Part shown: positions 10,126-21,542 of the stretch, in pieces
How the letters are laid out: each line of letters starts with the position of its first letter
Numbering within the stretch: the first letter of the stretch is position 1
DNA from: Datisca glomerata
Taxonomy: Eukaryota > Streptophyta > Magnoliopsida > Cucurbitales > Datiscaceae
DNA length: 64,000 nt
Assembly (NCBI GenBank): GCA_003255025.1
Contig: QANY01003937.1
Coordinates: 181,161 to 245,160, forward strand
Direction of reading: 5' to 3'
Program-made: the position numbers and the translations under genes
Notes under the pieces: model-generated
Told to the model about the DNA's origin: nothing
Databases searched by the model: none
Seen by the model: the letters and a program-made list of their open reading frames with translations, nothing else

Positions 10126-11969
10126 ATTTTAGGTAAACTATACTATTATTCCTTTAGTTTTTTTTTTTATTTTCAAACTGACGTTTCCAAACAGAGAAAA
10201 ATTTCCGTACTTTAAGAAATGTTTTATACGCTTCCTCTGTTAACTTTCCATTAACTTTTATCTATGTTATACTTATGTAACACTTACCTGTATGCTATGA
10301 TGACAATGCAATCATGTGTTCTTATTTTTAACCATGGTAACTTGGGTCAATTCAACTATCCATTAACTTTTACTTAATTTTTTTTAAATTATTTTTCCCA
10401 AGATTGTTTTCTTTAATAATTGAAATTACTTTTAACCTTGATTTTAAACAAAAGTCATTAGAAAGAAAGTTATTTTCCCCAAAAACTCTCATAGTACAAT
10501 TGTGGGGTCCTCCTAATTGGGAGAATATGTCGGAGTGACGTTATACGAGTTCTTTATTTTTTATGGTGAGGGTACTCTTCCTCCTGATTGGAGCTACTCA
10601 CGGCCTCAACGTCTGTAAAACACAGACAAGGAGAGGGAGAAAATACATATATTTTCTATTTGTTGGTATATGTATTTATACATGGCTCTTCGTGGGAGAG
10701 GGACCGTGTCGAAGGAGCCATTTGGAGGCGTGTTGGAGAAGCTTTGGGGGCACGAAGCGTGTCTTGACCATTCTTGATTGGTTATGGGCATTAATGGTTT
10801 ATGTGTTTTTGAGGGTTCATTTCGGAGGCTGATCTAACGTTCTATCATAGTGATTAGAAATGTTGAGTACTGCTTACGATGAGTAATGATGGCCTCGTGC
10901 TCGTGGTCATCTGAACTCTCTTTATGCACCTTATCCATGCTCTTACATATACTCTGGTCTGTGTAACCCGAGATCTATAATGTTCGACCAGATGAGGTCG
11001 GTTCTTTTCCTTGAGCAATTCTCCCGTTGCAAGTCTCTTAGTGTGACTTGACACGTTACCATGTTATGGGTTGCTTAGACAACACTTACGTGATGTCGAC
11101 ATTAACAGAAATTAATGGAGGGATCATATAAAAACTTTATAAAAGTAGAGGAATTATTTTTGTTTGATTAAAAACACCAGGGACCATTTAGAAACGAAAG
11201 AAAAATTACAGAGACCAATGTGTATGAGGATAATGCTATAGACAATTGTTTGGTGACTCGTCTTATAAGTACATGCAGAGGAATATGACATAAAAAATCT
11301 GTATTATGTTATGACAAAACAATTAATCCATTCTTTTTTTCTCTCTTTCGAATTTTTCAACTATGTTTTTTTTGTTTCAACAAATAGTTCATATAACGTG
11401 ATACCAAACTCAAACACATTTTTCACGTCCGAATCTCCGGTCAACATGTAACCTAGCTCTTTTCAAAAGATCTTATATATAAGCCATTTTCACCTATAAA
11501 ATGAAGCTTTTGTATGATCCATCTAGCTCTCCTTGATTACGATAAACTAACCAGGGGCTAATTGATTTCATGACTAGTGCATCATATAAAGGTTGGCTTA
11601 ATGGTTTAACCCTAAACCTATTTTTATAATGTTCGAGTTATTTATAACTGTTACTCCTTGAGTTATATAATGTAGGTTTAGCAAAAAACAAAAAAACAAA
11701 GATAGTTGTCTTAATTATCATCAGCTCTCTTCAACTTTTTGTATTTAATCCCTAATAAAAATCTTAGCTAGCAAAATAAATTTCTTTAGAAATCATTTCT
11801 TTAAACAAATGTTTTTCTTAAATATGATAAATCTTTTGGAAAGAGTAAGAAAAAATTAAAGTGTCTTCACCAAGAATAGCTTTAAGATTAAAAAATGAAA
11901 AACGACACATTGTACATGGATGTTTGCCACCGTCATCAAGTCATCCATTCTCTAAGGTGCCCTAAAAGA
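10126..11969. other. Intergenic stretch without a recognised gene
   Basis: A few short open frames are present (for example around 10563-10832 and 10854-11054) but none resembles a known protein and none has gene context. Nothing else was identified. Confidence 0.45.
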
Positions 11970-12180
11970 ATTCATCACGGCCGATTCTTCCATCAAGTTT
12001 TGGCCACGGTGATTTTTGGGGAGTCACGGCGTGTTTTGGCCGTGGGGCACTTGATCACGGTGAATTTTGGTCGTGGCGTCTTATGATCACGGCAACCTAG
12101 TCAAGGCTCATTTGGCTCATGGCGTCTTGTAGTCACATCATGTTTTGGTCATGATGTGTTTGGTCACATTGAATTTCATC
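11970..12180. repeat. Degenerate tandem repeat of about 31 bp with CACGG/CCGTGG arms
   Basis: The motif TCACGGyG, an AT-rich piece, then TTTTGGyCGTGG recurs at about 11975, 12004, 12023, 12054 and 12087 with decay towards 12180. Each unit can pair CCACG with CGTGG. The block is clearly richer in G+C than its flanks. A comparable GGCCGCGAC-type degenerate array lies in the copia leader at 57660-57900, but the units differ. Confidence 0.6.
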
Positions 12181-13274
12181 ATTAAGACCTCATGGCGACG
12201 ACGTTCCTCTCCCATTCCATCGCGACGACCTTTTTATCAAGGCTTCATAGCAAATCATTCCTATGACATAGCCGCCCCCTTTAGATTACAACATTGGACT
12301 TTGATGTCCAGATCACAAGATGGGAGATTGCAAATATGTGGTGCCTGTGACTAAACTTGAAGAGATATTACGATCAAGACTCAATAACCCCATTGTAGCA
12401 TCCATATTATGTTATATGTATTATATCTCAATCATGAAGTGAAGTGACAAAGATTTTGATGAACTCTTACCTAGGAATGCTTTGGAGGATGTGACCTGGT
12501 ACGATTAGGACGAGATGACGCCATATTGGAATGGTAATCCATTTTCCAATATAGACACTTTGGGAGTCATAGATATGTCGCCTTCTCACCTAGAGAATGG
12601 ACCAATCCGTAGGAACCTCTTTGGGGTAATTTAGAGAGTGATGTTTCCATGTCTTATCGATATAGGTCACCACTTAGATCATACCCGTTATTGCGGTTGA
12701 CGCCATCAACCCACATCATATCATGATGATTAGACGCACACGAGATTCCTTTAACCACTTCTAACATTATCATTAGAGATGATTATGATTAATTAGGACC
12801 TACATAACTAATCATGGGATTAGTTACGATGGTCCCCATACATTACCTATAAATGGAAACCCTATGTCACATTTATGGCGATTCGTGCATTTTCTTGACC
12901 TACCAAATTACACCTGAGCATTTTGTCTCCATTGGTTGGTTGACCTCAGTGCTCGTCCTTCACCCCAGGTCTTCTTCTCCACGTTCTCAGGTAACCCTTA
13001 TTTAGTGGCTCCGACTAGACTACTTTCCTTAACCCCTTCAATCTTGTGTACACATGATTTTCAAATTTATCAAAAATAACATCGCTCTTTGTCCATTTCT
13101 GCGGCCATGGATGATAACAACGTGGATATAGAGCTTCACGATCATGGACTGTGAGCTTATCTGCTATAGACTGTAAGTGTGGCCTAGACAATAAAGAAGG
13201 CTTTGTGTCCCTAAGATGAACAATGGCAGGAACGTGAGTTAGAGAACTACTCGTAGGAACGATGGATACCTGAA

Positions 13275-13275
<1 letters not shown>
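12181..13275. other. Repeat-like stretch, possibly an LTR remnant
   Basis: It contains a TATA-like CCTATAAATG near 12848 and pyrimidine-rich sequence near 12960-12990, reminiscent of a decayed LTR retrotransposon end. No second LTR, primer-binding site or coding domain could be tied to it. Confidence 0.25.

Positions 13276-13330
<55 letters not shown>
13276..13330. repeat. (CA)n-(TA)n compound microsatellite
   Basis: About 40 bases of AC repeats are followed by about 14 bases of AT repeats. Confidence 0.97.
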
Positions 13331-13443
13331 TCAAAATCTATATTTTTGAAAATCAGGCCGACCATCCCATCATCTATGTATGTATTATTTTACTAGTGTT
13401 TTATTGTTTTCATATAAAAAAAGAAAAAGAATGGTTGAAAGGG

Positions 13444-14417
13444 ACAATTGCCATGGCCAAAGCTTATGATATACTGAGTAGTTCGCTTGAAAGATTAGCT
13501 TTTCACAGAGGAATGGTGAACCTACTCATGGATCTCTTTGCCTTAAACCACTTTTAGGCTGGACATCAACATACTATGGTTGCAATTCACTTTTAATCTA
13601 TAATTTTCGAACATATTCATAATGTTGGCAAACATCTAACAAGATATATCCACGAAGCAGTAAATGAAGGCAAGGTGAAGCTAATCTGCCTAACATTGTT
13701 GATTCTATCTCAGCATTCAGTTGACTAGTTGCATATTTAGATATTGTAATGCAATTACAAAATTGGTTAATCTTGATAAAATTTGTGTTTGGGTTAGCAA
13801 AAGTGTAAGTGAGAGGAAATAGATTGAGTTGAGTAATCTACTACAAATTGTTTTATGGCAAAAAAGGAAACGTGCCTTAATTTTCCTACTGATTGAGGAG
13901 CTCTAAGTTATGTTTTATGCTCTTGTGATAGATAAAATGGAAAAGAAGATAGTGAATTGGAAGTCCAAACTTATATCATTGGGAGGGTAAGAAGTATTGT
14001 TAAAGGTAATTACACAATAACTGCCTAGTTCAGATCATTTAAACAATTCTAGCAACTTTGGGATTCATTTGAACTAGAAAAATACAGGAGAATTATTCAG
14101 GATTCCACATGTTCGGTTTGCTTAACAACAGAGGAATCAGTGTCTCACTGGTTGTTATAATGTAAATGGAATATGATAGGGTACCATTGTTCTATCTTAC
14201 AACTCAATAATGGGAGTAACTATGTTGCTAGCTTTAAATAATGAGTTCATACTAGAGTATTGTAATTGATTGGTCATCCTGATGAGAGGAGTGAGATAGT
14301 TTCTTCATTATGCTATATCTATTAAAACCTTCGAAAAGAAAGATGCAATTTTTTTGTTTGAAGGAACTAAAGTCTATCCTCTTAAGTAAAATTTTTCAGC
14401 TGAAAGGGCTTGCTTCC
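13444..14417 (+). pseudogene. L1-type LINE ORF2 remnant (reverse transcriptase, zinc-binding region, RNase H start)
   Basis: Decayed but colinear LINE ORF2 pieces on the plus strand are readable. MAKAYDILSSSLERLAF and VNLLMDL (13453-13555) correspond to the RT palm region. KMEKKIVNWKSKLISLGG and EVLLK (about 13935-14005) correspond to the RT thumb/connection. CSVCLTTEESVSHWLL (about 14110-14160) is the zf-RVT motif. SAERACFLL (about 14397-14420) is the RNase H start. Stops and indels separate the pieces, and the catalytic FADD box is not readable. The remnant is cut by the gypsy LTR at 14418; a LINE 3' end resumes at 19157. Confidence 0.75.
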
Positions 14418-15481
14418 TGTTGATGGCTAAATCTCAGAGGCGAGATCAGGTCACCAATGTGTCCGCTTCACTTCATTCTTCAGACCTGTAATGGGAAAAG
14501 GTAAGGTAGGAGATCGAGATGGGGACGGTCTCTTTTTTACTCCTCTAAAGCTTAAGTCAGTAAGGAAAAAGAGAAGAGTAAAGTAGATGATTAGTTGAAA
14601 GTTGTTATGTAGCTCTTAAAATGCATTTACTATGGTATTTATAGTGGGAAGTTGGGTTGGCCTCAATACGGCAGTAGGCTTCTCCTCCAATGAGGCACCT
14701 CTTCAAACCAACCCTTGGCTTAAGGCTTCTCTGGTTGGCTAGGTGGAGTACAAGGTAACAGGTGATGACCTTAGGTATCAGGACAACCTGTCCTCGTATC
14801 CCTCAATGTACCTCATCGGCCTTCATTGGACCGGTTGTATTAAATACCTAGATGACACCCTGCTAGGCATAAGTAGGCTGACTCATTGGGTAATGAGCTT
14901 CCTACTTTCTCTCACACCCTCACTTCTGATTGGTCTAGGTGTATTAATGTGGCTAATGACACACTACATTGTCTACGGGATTCTCGCCATGACCAATCTC
15001 AGACTGCCACGGTGAGGTTCATTCAGTGTTAGGCTCCCTTCTCTTTAGGGTTTTATGTTGACTTAGGCATTTCTAGTGACCTGCTTTGGCCTAAATAGTC
15101 TTAGGTACTGATGTGGACTTTCCTTTACTAGAGTGATAATCTACTAGTGAGTCCTATTTGATTCGAATTAGATGTTTATTTGCTCACTACTGAGACATGT
15201 TCTTTTATGTGTGAACCTCTAGCGTTCGCTAGGCCTAGCATAGTTACTATGTTGAGGCCTTTGCTTTTTGAGAGCATCAGAAACATGATGAGACCACTTA
15301 CTTTGAGAGCCTCGGTAAAGTGGCGAGTCTTCTATCCTTGAGAGCATCGACACTTTGTCGAGGCTTCTATCCTTGGTACTTGGAGACCTCTTCCTTGAAT
15401 ATTTGAGCACCTCATCCTCAATTCCAAGGAGGACCTCGTCCTTGGATGGTCTTTAATGAACACCCAAAAATGGGTATAACA
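14418..15481 (-). repeat. 3' LTR of the gag-only gypsy element (about 1.06 kb)
   Basis: Starts TGTTGATGGCTAA on the plus strand and ends GGGTATAACA. Positions 14418-14910 align with 18645-19150. The remaining 560 bp is missing from the other LTR. Within it, CTTTGAGAGC..GTCTTCTATCCTTG-type units repeat at about 15270-15380. Confidence 0.75.
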
Positions 15482-15498
15482 GTTGCCCCCCAGCTTCC
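15482..15498 (-). other. Polypurine tract of the gag-only gypsy element
   Basis: On the minus strand the sequence reads GGAAGCTGGGGGGCAAC, directly upstream of the LTR start TGTTATACCC. This is the expected primer site for plus-strand synthesis. Confidence 0.7.
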
Positions 15499-15689
15499 AA
15501 GGATGAAGCATGCTGAAGACTTTGGAAGTTGTCATGAGCAAATTTAAGTTGATTTTATTTTTCATGACTTTATTCCCTTCCTTGTTTAGTAAGAGCTTTC
15601 CAGAGGGTTCTCTATTTTCAATGGCTAGTATGAGACGTAGCTGGAGTTTGAGTTTGAAGCTGAATACTCAATCATTTTTACTTTAACTT

Positions 15690-16310
15690 TGTGTTGAAAA
15701 GCACAAAGTAAGTAGGGTTGTTGTTAGGTTAAGACGAGCTCCATGCTTTGAGTTCATTTCGGCAGGGTGTCAAGAGCTTGTAGTAAGTAAGGCTACTAGA
15801 ATACAGTTGAGGTGAGCCATTGAGTTCACCTCGACCGGGTGTCGAAGAGCCAAAACTAAGTAGGAATGCTAGGTTGCAGTCAAGGCGAGTCACTAGCGTG
15901 CGACTTTAACAAATTTCGTAGGGTTCGGCTGAGTTCCATAAGTTAAGTTCACTTTGACTGGGTGTCAAAGTGCCTAAAGTAAGTATGGCTGTTGGGTTAC
16001 AACTGAGGCGAGCCACCAGGGTGCGAATTCCGCCAATTACCATGGGGTTCGATCGAGTTTCGTACTTTAAGTTCACTTCGATTGGATGTCGAAGAGCCCA
16101 AAGTAAGTAGGGCTACTAGGTTAGAGTTGAGACGATCCACTAGGGTGTGACTTCTGTCAATTGTCATGTAGTTCAACCGAGTTCTATACTTTGAGTTCAC
16201 TTTGACTGGGTGTCGATGAGCACAAAGTAAGTTGGGCTACTAGGTTGCAACCGAGGTTTGCCAATATGGTGCCATTTTTTGCCAATTACCGTGAGGTTCT
16301 ACTGAGTTTC
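15690..16310. repeat. About 123-bp tandem repeat inside the gypsy element
   Basis: The landmark TTxAGTTCACyTyGAyTGG recurs at about 15820, 15943, 16067 and 16191, followed each time by a similar GTCGAAGAGC..AAAGTAAGT stretch. That makes four full diverged units and partial ones at the edges. Stops are frequent; no clear coding role. Confidence 0.8.
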
Positions 16311-16319
16311 ATACTTTAA

Positions 16320-16610
16320 ATGATTTGGTGGCTTCAGGGAGGAATGGTCCTAGAGTCTCTTCAGATGACTTAGGTGAGAGTGTGATTGGGGTCACTTCTG
16401 ATGACTTAGAAAAAGTCGAGCTTAGTATTACCTCAGATGGCTTCAGCAAGGTTGACCTTGGAGTAGCCTCTAGTGACTTAGGTAAGAATGAGTTTGAGGT
16501 CACCTGAAATGATTTTAGTGAGGGTGTGTCTGTGGTCTTCTCAAATGACTTAGCTGAGCTTGAGGTTACCTCTGATGACTTCATCGAGATTAAGTTTAAG
16601 GTCACCTAAA
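16320..16610 (-). repeat. 36-bp tandem repeat encoding a 12-residue Ser/Thr-rich repeat
   Basis: The minus strand is open from 16605 to 16309 for 98 codons. It reads as successive 12-residue units such as KSFQVTSNSFLP, KSLEATPRSTLL, KPSEVILSSTFS, KSSEVTPITLSP and KSSEETLGPFLP. It lies downstream of gag in element orientation. Related but less regular GGTCACC-containing units continue to about 17020. The open frame may be a by-product of a 36-bp period that avoids stops. Confidence 0.75.
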
Positions 16611-17575
16611 TGACCTATGTAAGGGTGAGTTTGGGGTCACCTCAAATAACATCAAATTGGATGAGCTCGGTTCACCTTGGGGACTTTGGTGAGATTGAGT
16701 TTTGGGTCAATTAAGGTGGCTCATGTAGGGGTGAGCTTAAGGTCACCAGTGAGAATGGGCCTCAGGTCACATAGGTGGCTTATGTGGGGCTGAGCTTGAA
16801 GTCACTAGTGAGAATAAGCCTTGGCTCACCTAAGATGGATTATATTATGTGAGCCTTTATCGCCTAAGATGGCTTAGGTTAGGTGAGGTTGGGGTTGGGA
16901 TCGCAAGCGAGGTGAACCTCAAGTCACACCTAAGATAGCTTAGGTAAGGGTGAGCTTGTAGTCACATACAAGGATAAGCCTCAGGTCACCTAAAGTGGCT
17001 TAGGTGAGGGTGAGCTTGCTGGACTGTTTCCACATTTTATTCCTCTCATACTTTTTTTTAGTTCGTCTAAATGATATTGCTTTTGTGGTGGCCACTCGGC
17101 TAGTTGCCCTCCAATTTGATGCGAACAATTTTTTGGCAAGTCAAATTGAATATTATTAAGATATGTGACCAAAAACTACTTAATGAGATCTTTGGAGAAT
17201 GTGCTTAGGCTCCTTGGTGACTTCCGTAGACGAGCTTCAGGTTGCCTCAAATGGCGTCGAAGGACAAGTCTATGCCCACCCTCGATGACTTTGGGAATGA
17301 TGAGTAAATGGGTTACTTTGGTTCACTTAAGCAAGATTGGGCATATGAAGTCCTCCCATCTGACCAATGCAAGGTTAAGCCTAGGGTTATCCCTCATAAC
17401 TTCAATAAGATTCATGGTCGCCATCTGCCTTTGAAAGAAAGTAGTCCTTTCTAGTGGGTAGATTATAAAGTTTAGTTGTGTTCTTTCTTCTCCTCCCTTG
17501 GCTTGTCCATGGAACGGTCTCCTTCTCGTGAGCTTAAAAGCTCAGCCACACTTGTATACTTCTGGGTGTGGGTAA

Positions 17576-18620
17576 GAAGCTCGGCGAAGCTTCTTTTCCA
17601 GGGACCATAATAGCCTCTTATCACTTAGCCCGACCATCATTGTTATAAGGGCTATGACATCATTGTACCCCTCTACTTTCAGGGCCTTCGTATAAAACCT
17701 GATGACATAGTTACGTAGGTTATTGTTCCTCTACTGCCAGACGGTGAGGAAATGAGTGGTATGCTTCCTTTGGTCTCTTCCTCCCATAAATTGGTTTATG
17801 AACAGTTTACTGAGTTCACCGAATGATGAGATAGAGCCTGGTTTTAGCTACCAATACCAAGCACGAGTTGATGATGAAAGTATAAGCAGAAAAGTTTTAC
17901 ACATGATAACCTCTGGAGTACCCTGAAGCTCCATCCAAGTCCTATAAGTCATAAAGTGTTCAGTAAGGCCCCTAGTGCCGTTGTATGGTGTGATGGATGG
18001 TAATTTAAACCATGGGGGAATCTTGACTCGTTTGATCCCTTCTGTGAATGGAGTTTCTGCATGCTAAAGCAATGTCTCAACCGAGTAGTGAACCTCCATA
18101 GCTCGGACACTCCTCATATCACATGTTTGATCTCAGGGCTGTTTGATCTCCGCTCCTAGGCCCAAATCGCTTTTTGGAGTATCTTCAACCTCGCTTTGTG
18201 CCCTTCTTTTTTCATTGAGCATCATGCATATATCCTTGGGGTTGTTAGGATGTGAATCTTATGGCCATCCAATGCTTGTCCCAGTGGTCTGGGCTCGTTG
18301 TTCCATCTCTTCTTCCATGTCCTTCTCTAGATCATGGTTCCCAATGTAAGGGGCCTGGCGTGGATGGTTAAGAGCTATCGTGAGGGCTTGGACTTGCCTC
18401 TACAATTCAAAAATTTTCTCCTATTGGGTTTGATGGTTTCTTCGAACATTGACCCTTTAACTTGGTTGGTGCACAAGGGTTGGTACTTCCTCAGGAACTA
18501 AGGCCTCCCTTGAATGCGCAAAAGGGGCGGGCCCTCAGCCAAATCTCATTGTCCTATTGGATCTCTGATTCACTTCTTAACTCTTCAGGTGGAAATTATG
18601 AGACGAGGTATGTTTACCCT
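17576..18620 (-). pseudogene. Ty3/gypsy gag (retrotransposon gag domain), decayed
   Basis: Minus-strand translation gives PFTEGIKRVKIPPWFKLPSI, then TPYNGTRGLTEHFMTYRTWM, ELQGTPEVIMCKTF, ISSFGELSKLFINQFMGG, RNYVIRFYTKALKVEGYNDV and LITMMVGLSDKRL. This matches the retrotransposon gag core (PF03732) of plant gypsy elements in order and spacing. In-frame stops interrupt it after ARAWYW, after FLTVWQ and in the N-terminal part (about 18060-18600). Gag forms the particle that packages the element RNA. This copy cannot make it. Confidence 0.85.
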
Positions 18621-18624
18621 TTCG

Positions 18625-18643
18625 TTCCCACAGATGGTGCCAA
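18625..18643 (-). other. Primer-binding-site region of the gag-only gypsy element
   Basis: The minus strand reads TTGGCACCATCTGTGGGAA, immediately after the LTR 3' end (AACA at 18645). It resembles the widespread plant gypsy signature TTGGCGCCGTCTGTGGGAA with two changes. It fixes the right-hand repeat as the 5' LTR. Confidence 0.7.
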
Positions 18644-18644
18644 T

Positions 18645-19156
18645 TGTTAACGGCTAAATGTCAGAGGCGAGATTAGGTCAACAATGTGTCTACTCCACCT
18701 CACTCTCCATACATGCAATGGGGGAAGGTAAGGTAGTTGACCTAGGTGAGGGGGGTGGTCTCCTTTTTACCCTCTGAAACTTAAGTTAGTAAAGGAAAAG
18801 ATGAGAGTAAAGTAGAGGATTAGTTGAAAGTTGTTGTGTACCTCTTAGAGTGCATTTACTATGGCATTTATAGTGGAAAGCTCGCATTGAGGCTGGGTTG
18901 GCCTTAGTACGGCATTAGGCTTCTCCTCTAATGAGGTGCCTCATTGAACCAACCTCTGGCTTAAGGCTTCTCTGGTTGGCTTGGTGGAGTACGAGATAAT
19001 CGATGATGACCTCATGTACCAGGACATCCTGTTCCCATATCCCTCAATGTACCTGCTCGACCTCCATTGGACTGGCTGGTTTAAATGCCTATGATGACAC
19101 CCTTCTAGCCGCAGGTTGGCTGACTCATTGGATAGTGAGCTTCATACTTTATAACA
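18645..19156 (-). repeat. 5' LTR of the gag-only gypsy element, internally deleted (512 bp)
   Basis: Starts TGTTAACGGCTAA on the plus strand and ends CTTTATAACA. It matches 14418-14910, and its terminal ATAACA matches the end of the longer copy at 15481. This implies an internal deletion of about 560 bp rather than a truncated end. The minus-strand start of the element promoter region is therefore missing. Confidence 0.7.
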
Positions 19157-19290
19157 TCTCTTCTTGGTGTAATTGGGAAAGAATGTTTTAGTTCAGTAAG
19201 TGATTTTAAACCAACTTGATGTAATTTTCCTTTGTTTGCTCAATGAAAGTCTATGTGGTTTTTAGATTAAACAAAATGTATTCTTGTCTA
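19157..19290 (+). pseudogene. LINE 3' end remnant
   Basis: GAATGTTTTAGTTCAGTAAG at about 19181 resembles GAATGTTTTAGCTCACC at about 60340, the RNase H tail of the LINE in the right part of the window. It is followed by a TTTGTTTGCTCAATGAAAG-type LINE tail. Together with 13444-14417 it suggests that the gypsy element inserted into an old LINE, although about 270 bp of RNase H is unaccounted for. Confidence 0.5.
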
Positions 19291-20124
19291 TAATGTCAAA
19301 GTTAAATTTGTGACCTTCCTCTTTGAAGATATTATTATAAAAAATTAAAGTATTATTATTTAAATTTATATTATAAATCCAGCAAATTTAAATTAATTAC
19401 ATAACTAATTTATAAAAATTAAATTAATTTATTAATTTCAGTCCAACATTATTGATTTTAGTTAAAATCAAATAGTATTAAATTTTTAGGAAATTTCAAT
19501 CCAATTATTAAAACTAATGTTAAAACTGCATATCACAATGTTTTTGTGCATAATAAATGTAAATCGGCATTTAAGTAATTTTACTTCACATGGATTTAGC
19601 ATGTAATCATCCTTATAAAAAATATACCAATCCTTAACTCTCATACATTATTATATAAAGTATCATATATAATTGAACAAGTCAATTATATTTTATATCA
19701 ATTAAATTGTATACATTATTATCACAATAATTTGATTACATTTTTGATAAAATCCACAAACCAACCGTTTCCAATACTAAATGGCAAACTGATTTGACTA
19801 TAGAATGACCGAATTGATAAAGGGATAGAGGAAAATTCTACCATACCTTTCAGCTTCCACGTCGGGGTTCATTAAATACGTGTGAAATTCATTAAATACG
19901 TATGTGATTAATCAATTTTTTTTAGGTTCACTAATACGTAGAAAGAATTACCAAATACGTGTGGGGTTTAGGAAAAACCTTCGGCATTCATATCAAAAAA
20001 AAATTCCAGCATGTAAATGTGCGGTATCTAAAACAGTATATATTTAGTCATATTCACATATCTCAGACATGGAAAACTGTTTCAACCTCAGGAGTGATTT
20101 TGACTCATTTATGACAACCTACTT
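19291..20124. other. AT-rich stretch left of the foldback element
   Basis: No genes seen. It includes an 18-bp motif CATACCTTTCAGCTTCCA (19842-19859) that recurs at 23787-23804 in direct orientation. Isolated ATTAAATACGT and ACCAAATACGTG units related to the foldback repeats lie at 19868-19965. Confidence 0.5.
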
Positions 20125-20279
20125 TCTATTATCTATGAGAAAATTTTACAATGTCAGGGGTTTTTCTTCGGCATTGATCCCTGTAATTATTTTTTTCATT
20201 AAATATATGCTAGAGTTTATCAATATGTACTGGAGGTTTATTAAATATATATTGAGATTCATCAAATATGTATAAATTA

Positions 20280-20720
20280 ATAAATTATGAAAGCGTTCAC
20301 CAAATACGTACTTGCGTTCACCAAATACGTATAAATTAATAAATCATGGGGTTCACCAAATACGTATAAATTAATAATTCTTAGAGGGGTCATCAAATAC
20401 GTAGTGGGGTTCACCAAATACGTAATGGGGTTCACCAAACATATATAAATTAATAATTCTTGGAGGGGTTCACCAAATATGTACTTGGGTTCACCAATTG
20501 CGTACTGAGATTCACCAAATACGTACAAAGTCATTTTTGGTGAACCCCTCCAAGAATTATGAATTTTTTTTACATATTTCGTGAACTCCACTACATATTT
20601 GGTTAATCTCTATATATATTTGGTGAACCCCTCCAAGAATTATTAATTTATACGTATTTGGTGAACCTCATTATGTATTTGGTGAACTCCACTACGTATT
20701 TGGTGAACACAACTATATAT
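20280..20720. repeat. Left block of 21-bp GGTTCACCAAATACGTA repeats, itself palindromic
   Basis: Units read GTTCACCAAATACGTA from 20290 to about 20535, then flip to TACGTATTTGGTGAAC from about 20538 to 20720. The basic period is 21 bp with occasional longer units containing CTCCAAGAATTATTAATTTA. Each unit holds the palindrome TACGTA. Confidence 0.9.
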
Positions 20721-21515
20721 ACCGGTAATTTTCTAACCAATAACGACAATTTTTATAACCTATACCGGTGATTTATGCCCCTATACCGGCGGTTTCTGGT
20801 GATTTTTCCAATTTGCGGTGATTTTGTTGTTTTCGGTGGTTTTGCATCAATACAATGATTTTTCAGACTTTTTTACAGTGGTTTTTCAACAAATTCGATT
20901 TTCTAAAATTGATCAGGGTATACTCAATGAATCGCAAACAAAGTTATCAAGATTCTCGATTTTTCAATGCGAACATTAAGTAGATTCACTTATATTTTAA
21001 ATTAGATTTGAATTAAGTAATTATTTATTAAAATAATTGAACACTTATTCACAAAATCATAAAAACATATTCTTGATTGTGTTGTTGTGATTTTATTGGA
21101 TTAAGTAAAGATTCCCAAAGCAATTGAATATTTATTTATAAACTCGTTAAAAGTTGTCAGTGATAATATTGTTGTGCTTTTGTAACAAGTAGCGAGCGAG
21201 ACTTGTTTTCATCATATATAATTATAGGTCGTGATGTTATGATGGCCAGTAAATCCTATTTATCAATTTTTATATACTTACATGTTTTGTCGCTTAACCA
21301 TATTTTCATGCACTTAGGCATTTTTACATACTTAGCAAAATTGATTCACTTTGTAATTTTTTAACCCTTTGTCACTTTTATGTACCTTTTTTGTCACTTA
21401 GTCATATAGTCATTTTAAATACTTAACCAATTTAACCATTTTCATACAGTTAACTATTTTCATACATTTTACATTTTTATTTATAAGCATATAAACATAT
21501 TTTCTTAAATATAAG

Positions 21516-21542
21516 CCAAACGCCATTGTGAGTGGCGTTTGG
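21516..21542. repeat. Perfect 10-bp hairpin CCAAACGCCA / TGGCGTTTGG
   Basis: CCAAACGCCA (21516-21525) and its exact reverse complement (21533-21542) are separated by 7 bases. The same decamer or close variants recur through the central part of the foldback element (21571, about 21960-22070, 22317, 22351, 22362). Confidence 0.85.

Larger units (their letters stand above)
14418..19156 (-). mobile_element. Ty3/gypsy non-autonomous element (gag only, LTR to LTR)
   Basis: Two direct repeats flank a 3.2 kb interior. On the minus strand the LTR runs TGTTATA...TAACA/CAACA (TG..CA). The right LTR is followed by a primer-binding-like site and the left LTR is preceded by a G-rich polypurine tract, fixing the orientation as minus. 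The interior encodes a decayed gag followed by two tandem-repeat blocks. I see no protease, RT, RNase H or integrase, so it resembles the gag-only (TR-GAG or LARD) class of plant gypsy derivatives. It sits inside LINE remnants. The flanking pentamers (CTTCC left, TCTCT right) do not match, so the target duplication is lost or the ends are eroded. Confidence 0.8.

Noticed and set aside
12181..13020. Calling a solo LTR
   Set aside because: Only a TATA-like box and pyrimidine-rich stretch support it; no defined TG..CA ends or target duplication could be found.
13015..13365. 116-codon minus-strand open frame with poly-(VC)
   Set aside because: Created by the CA/GT dinucleotide repeat; the flanking residues have no similarity.
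16325..16507. Plus-strand open frame with SDDL repeats
   Set aside because: Opposite-strand shadow of the 36-bp repeat in a minus-strand gypsy element.
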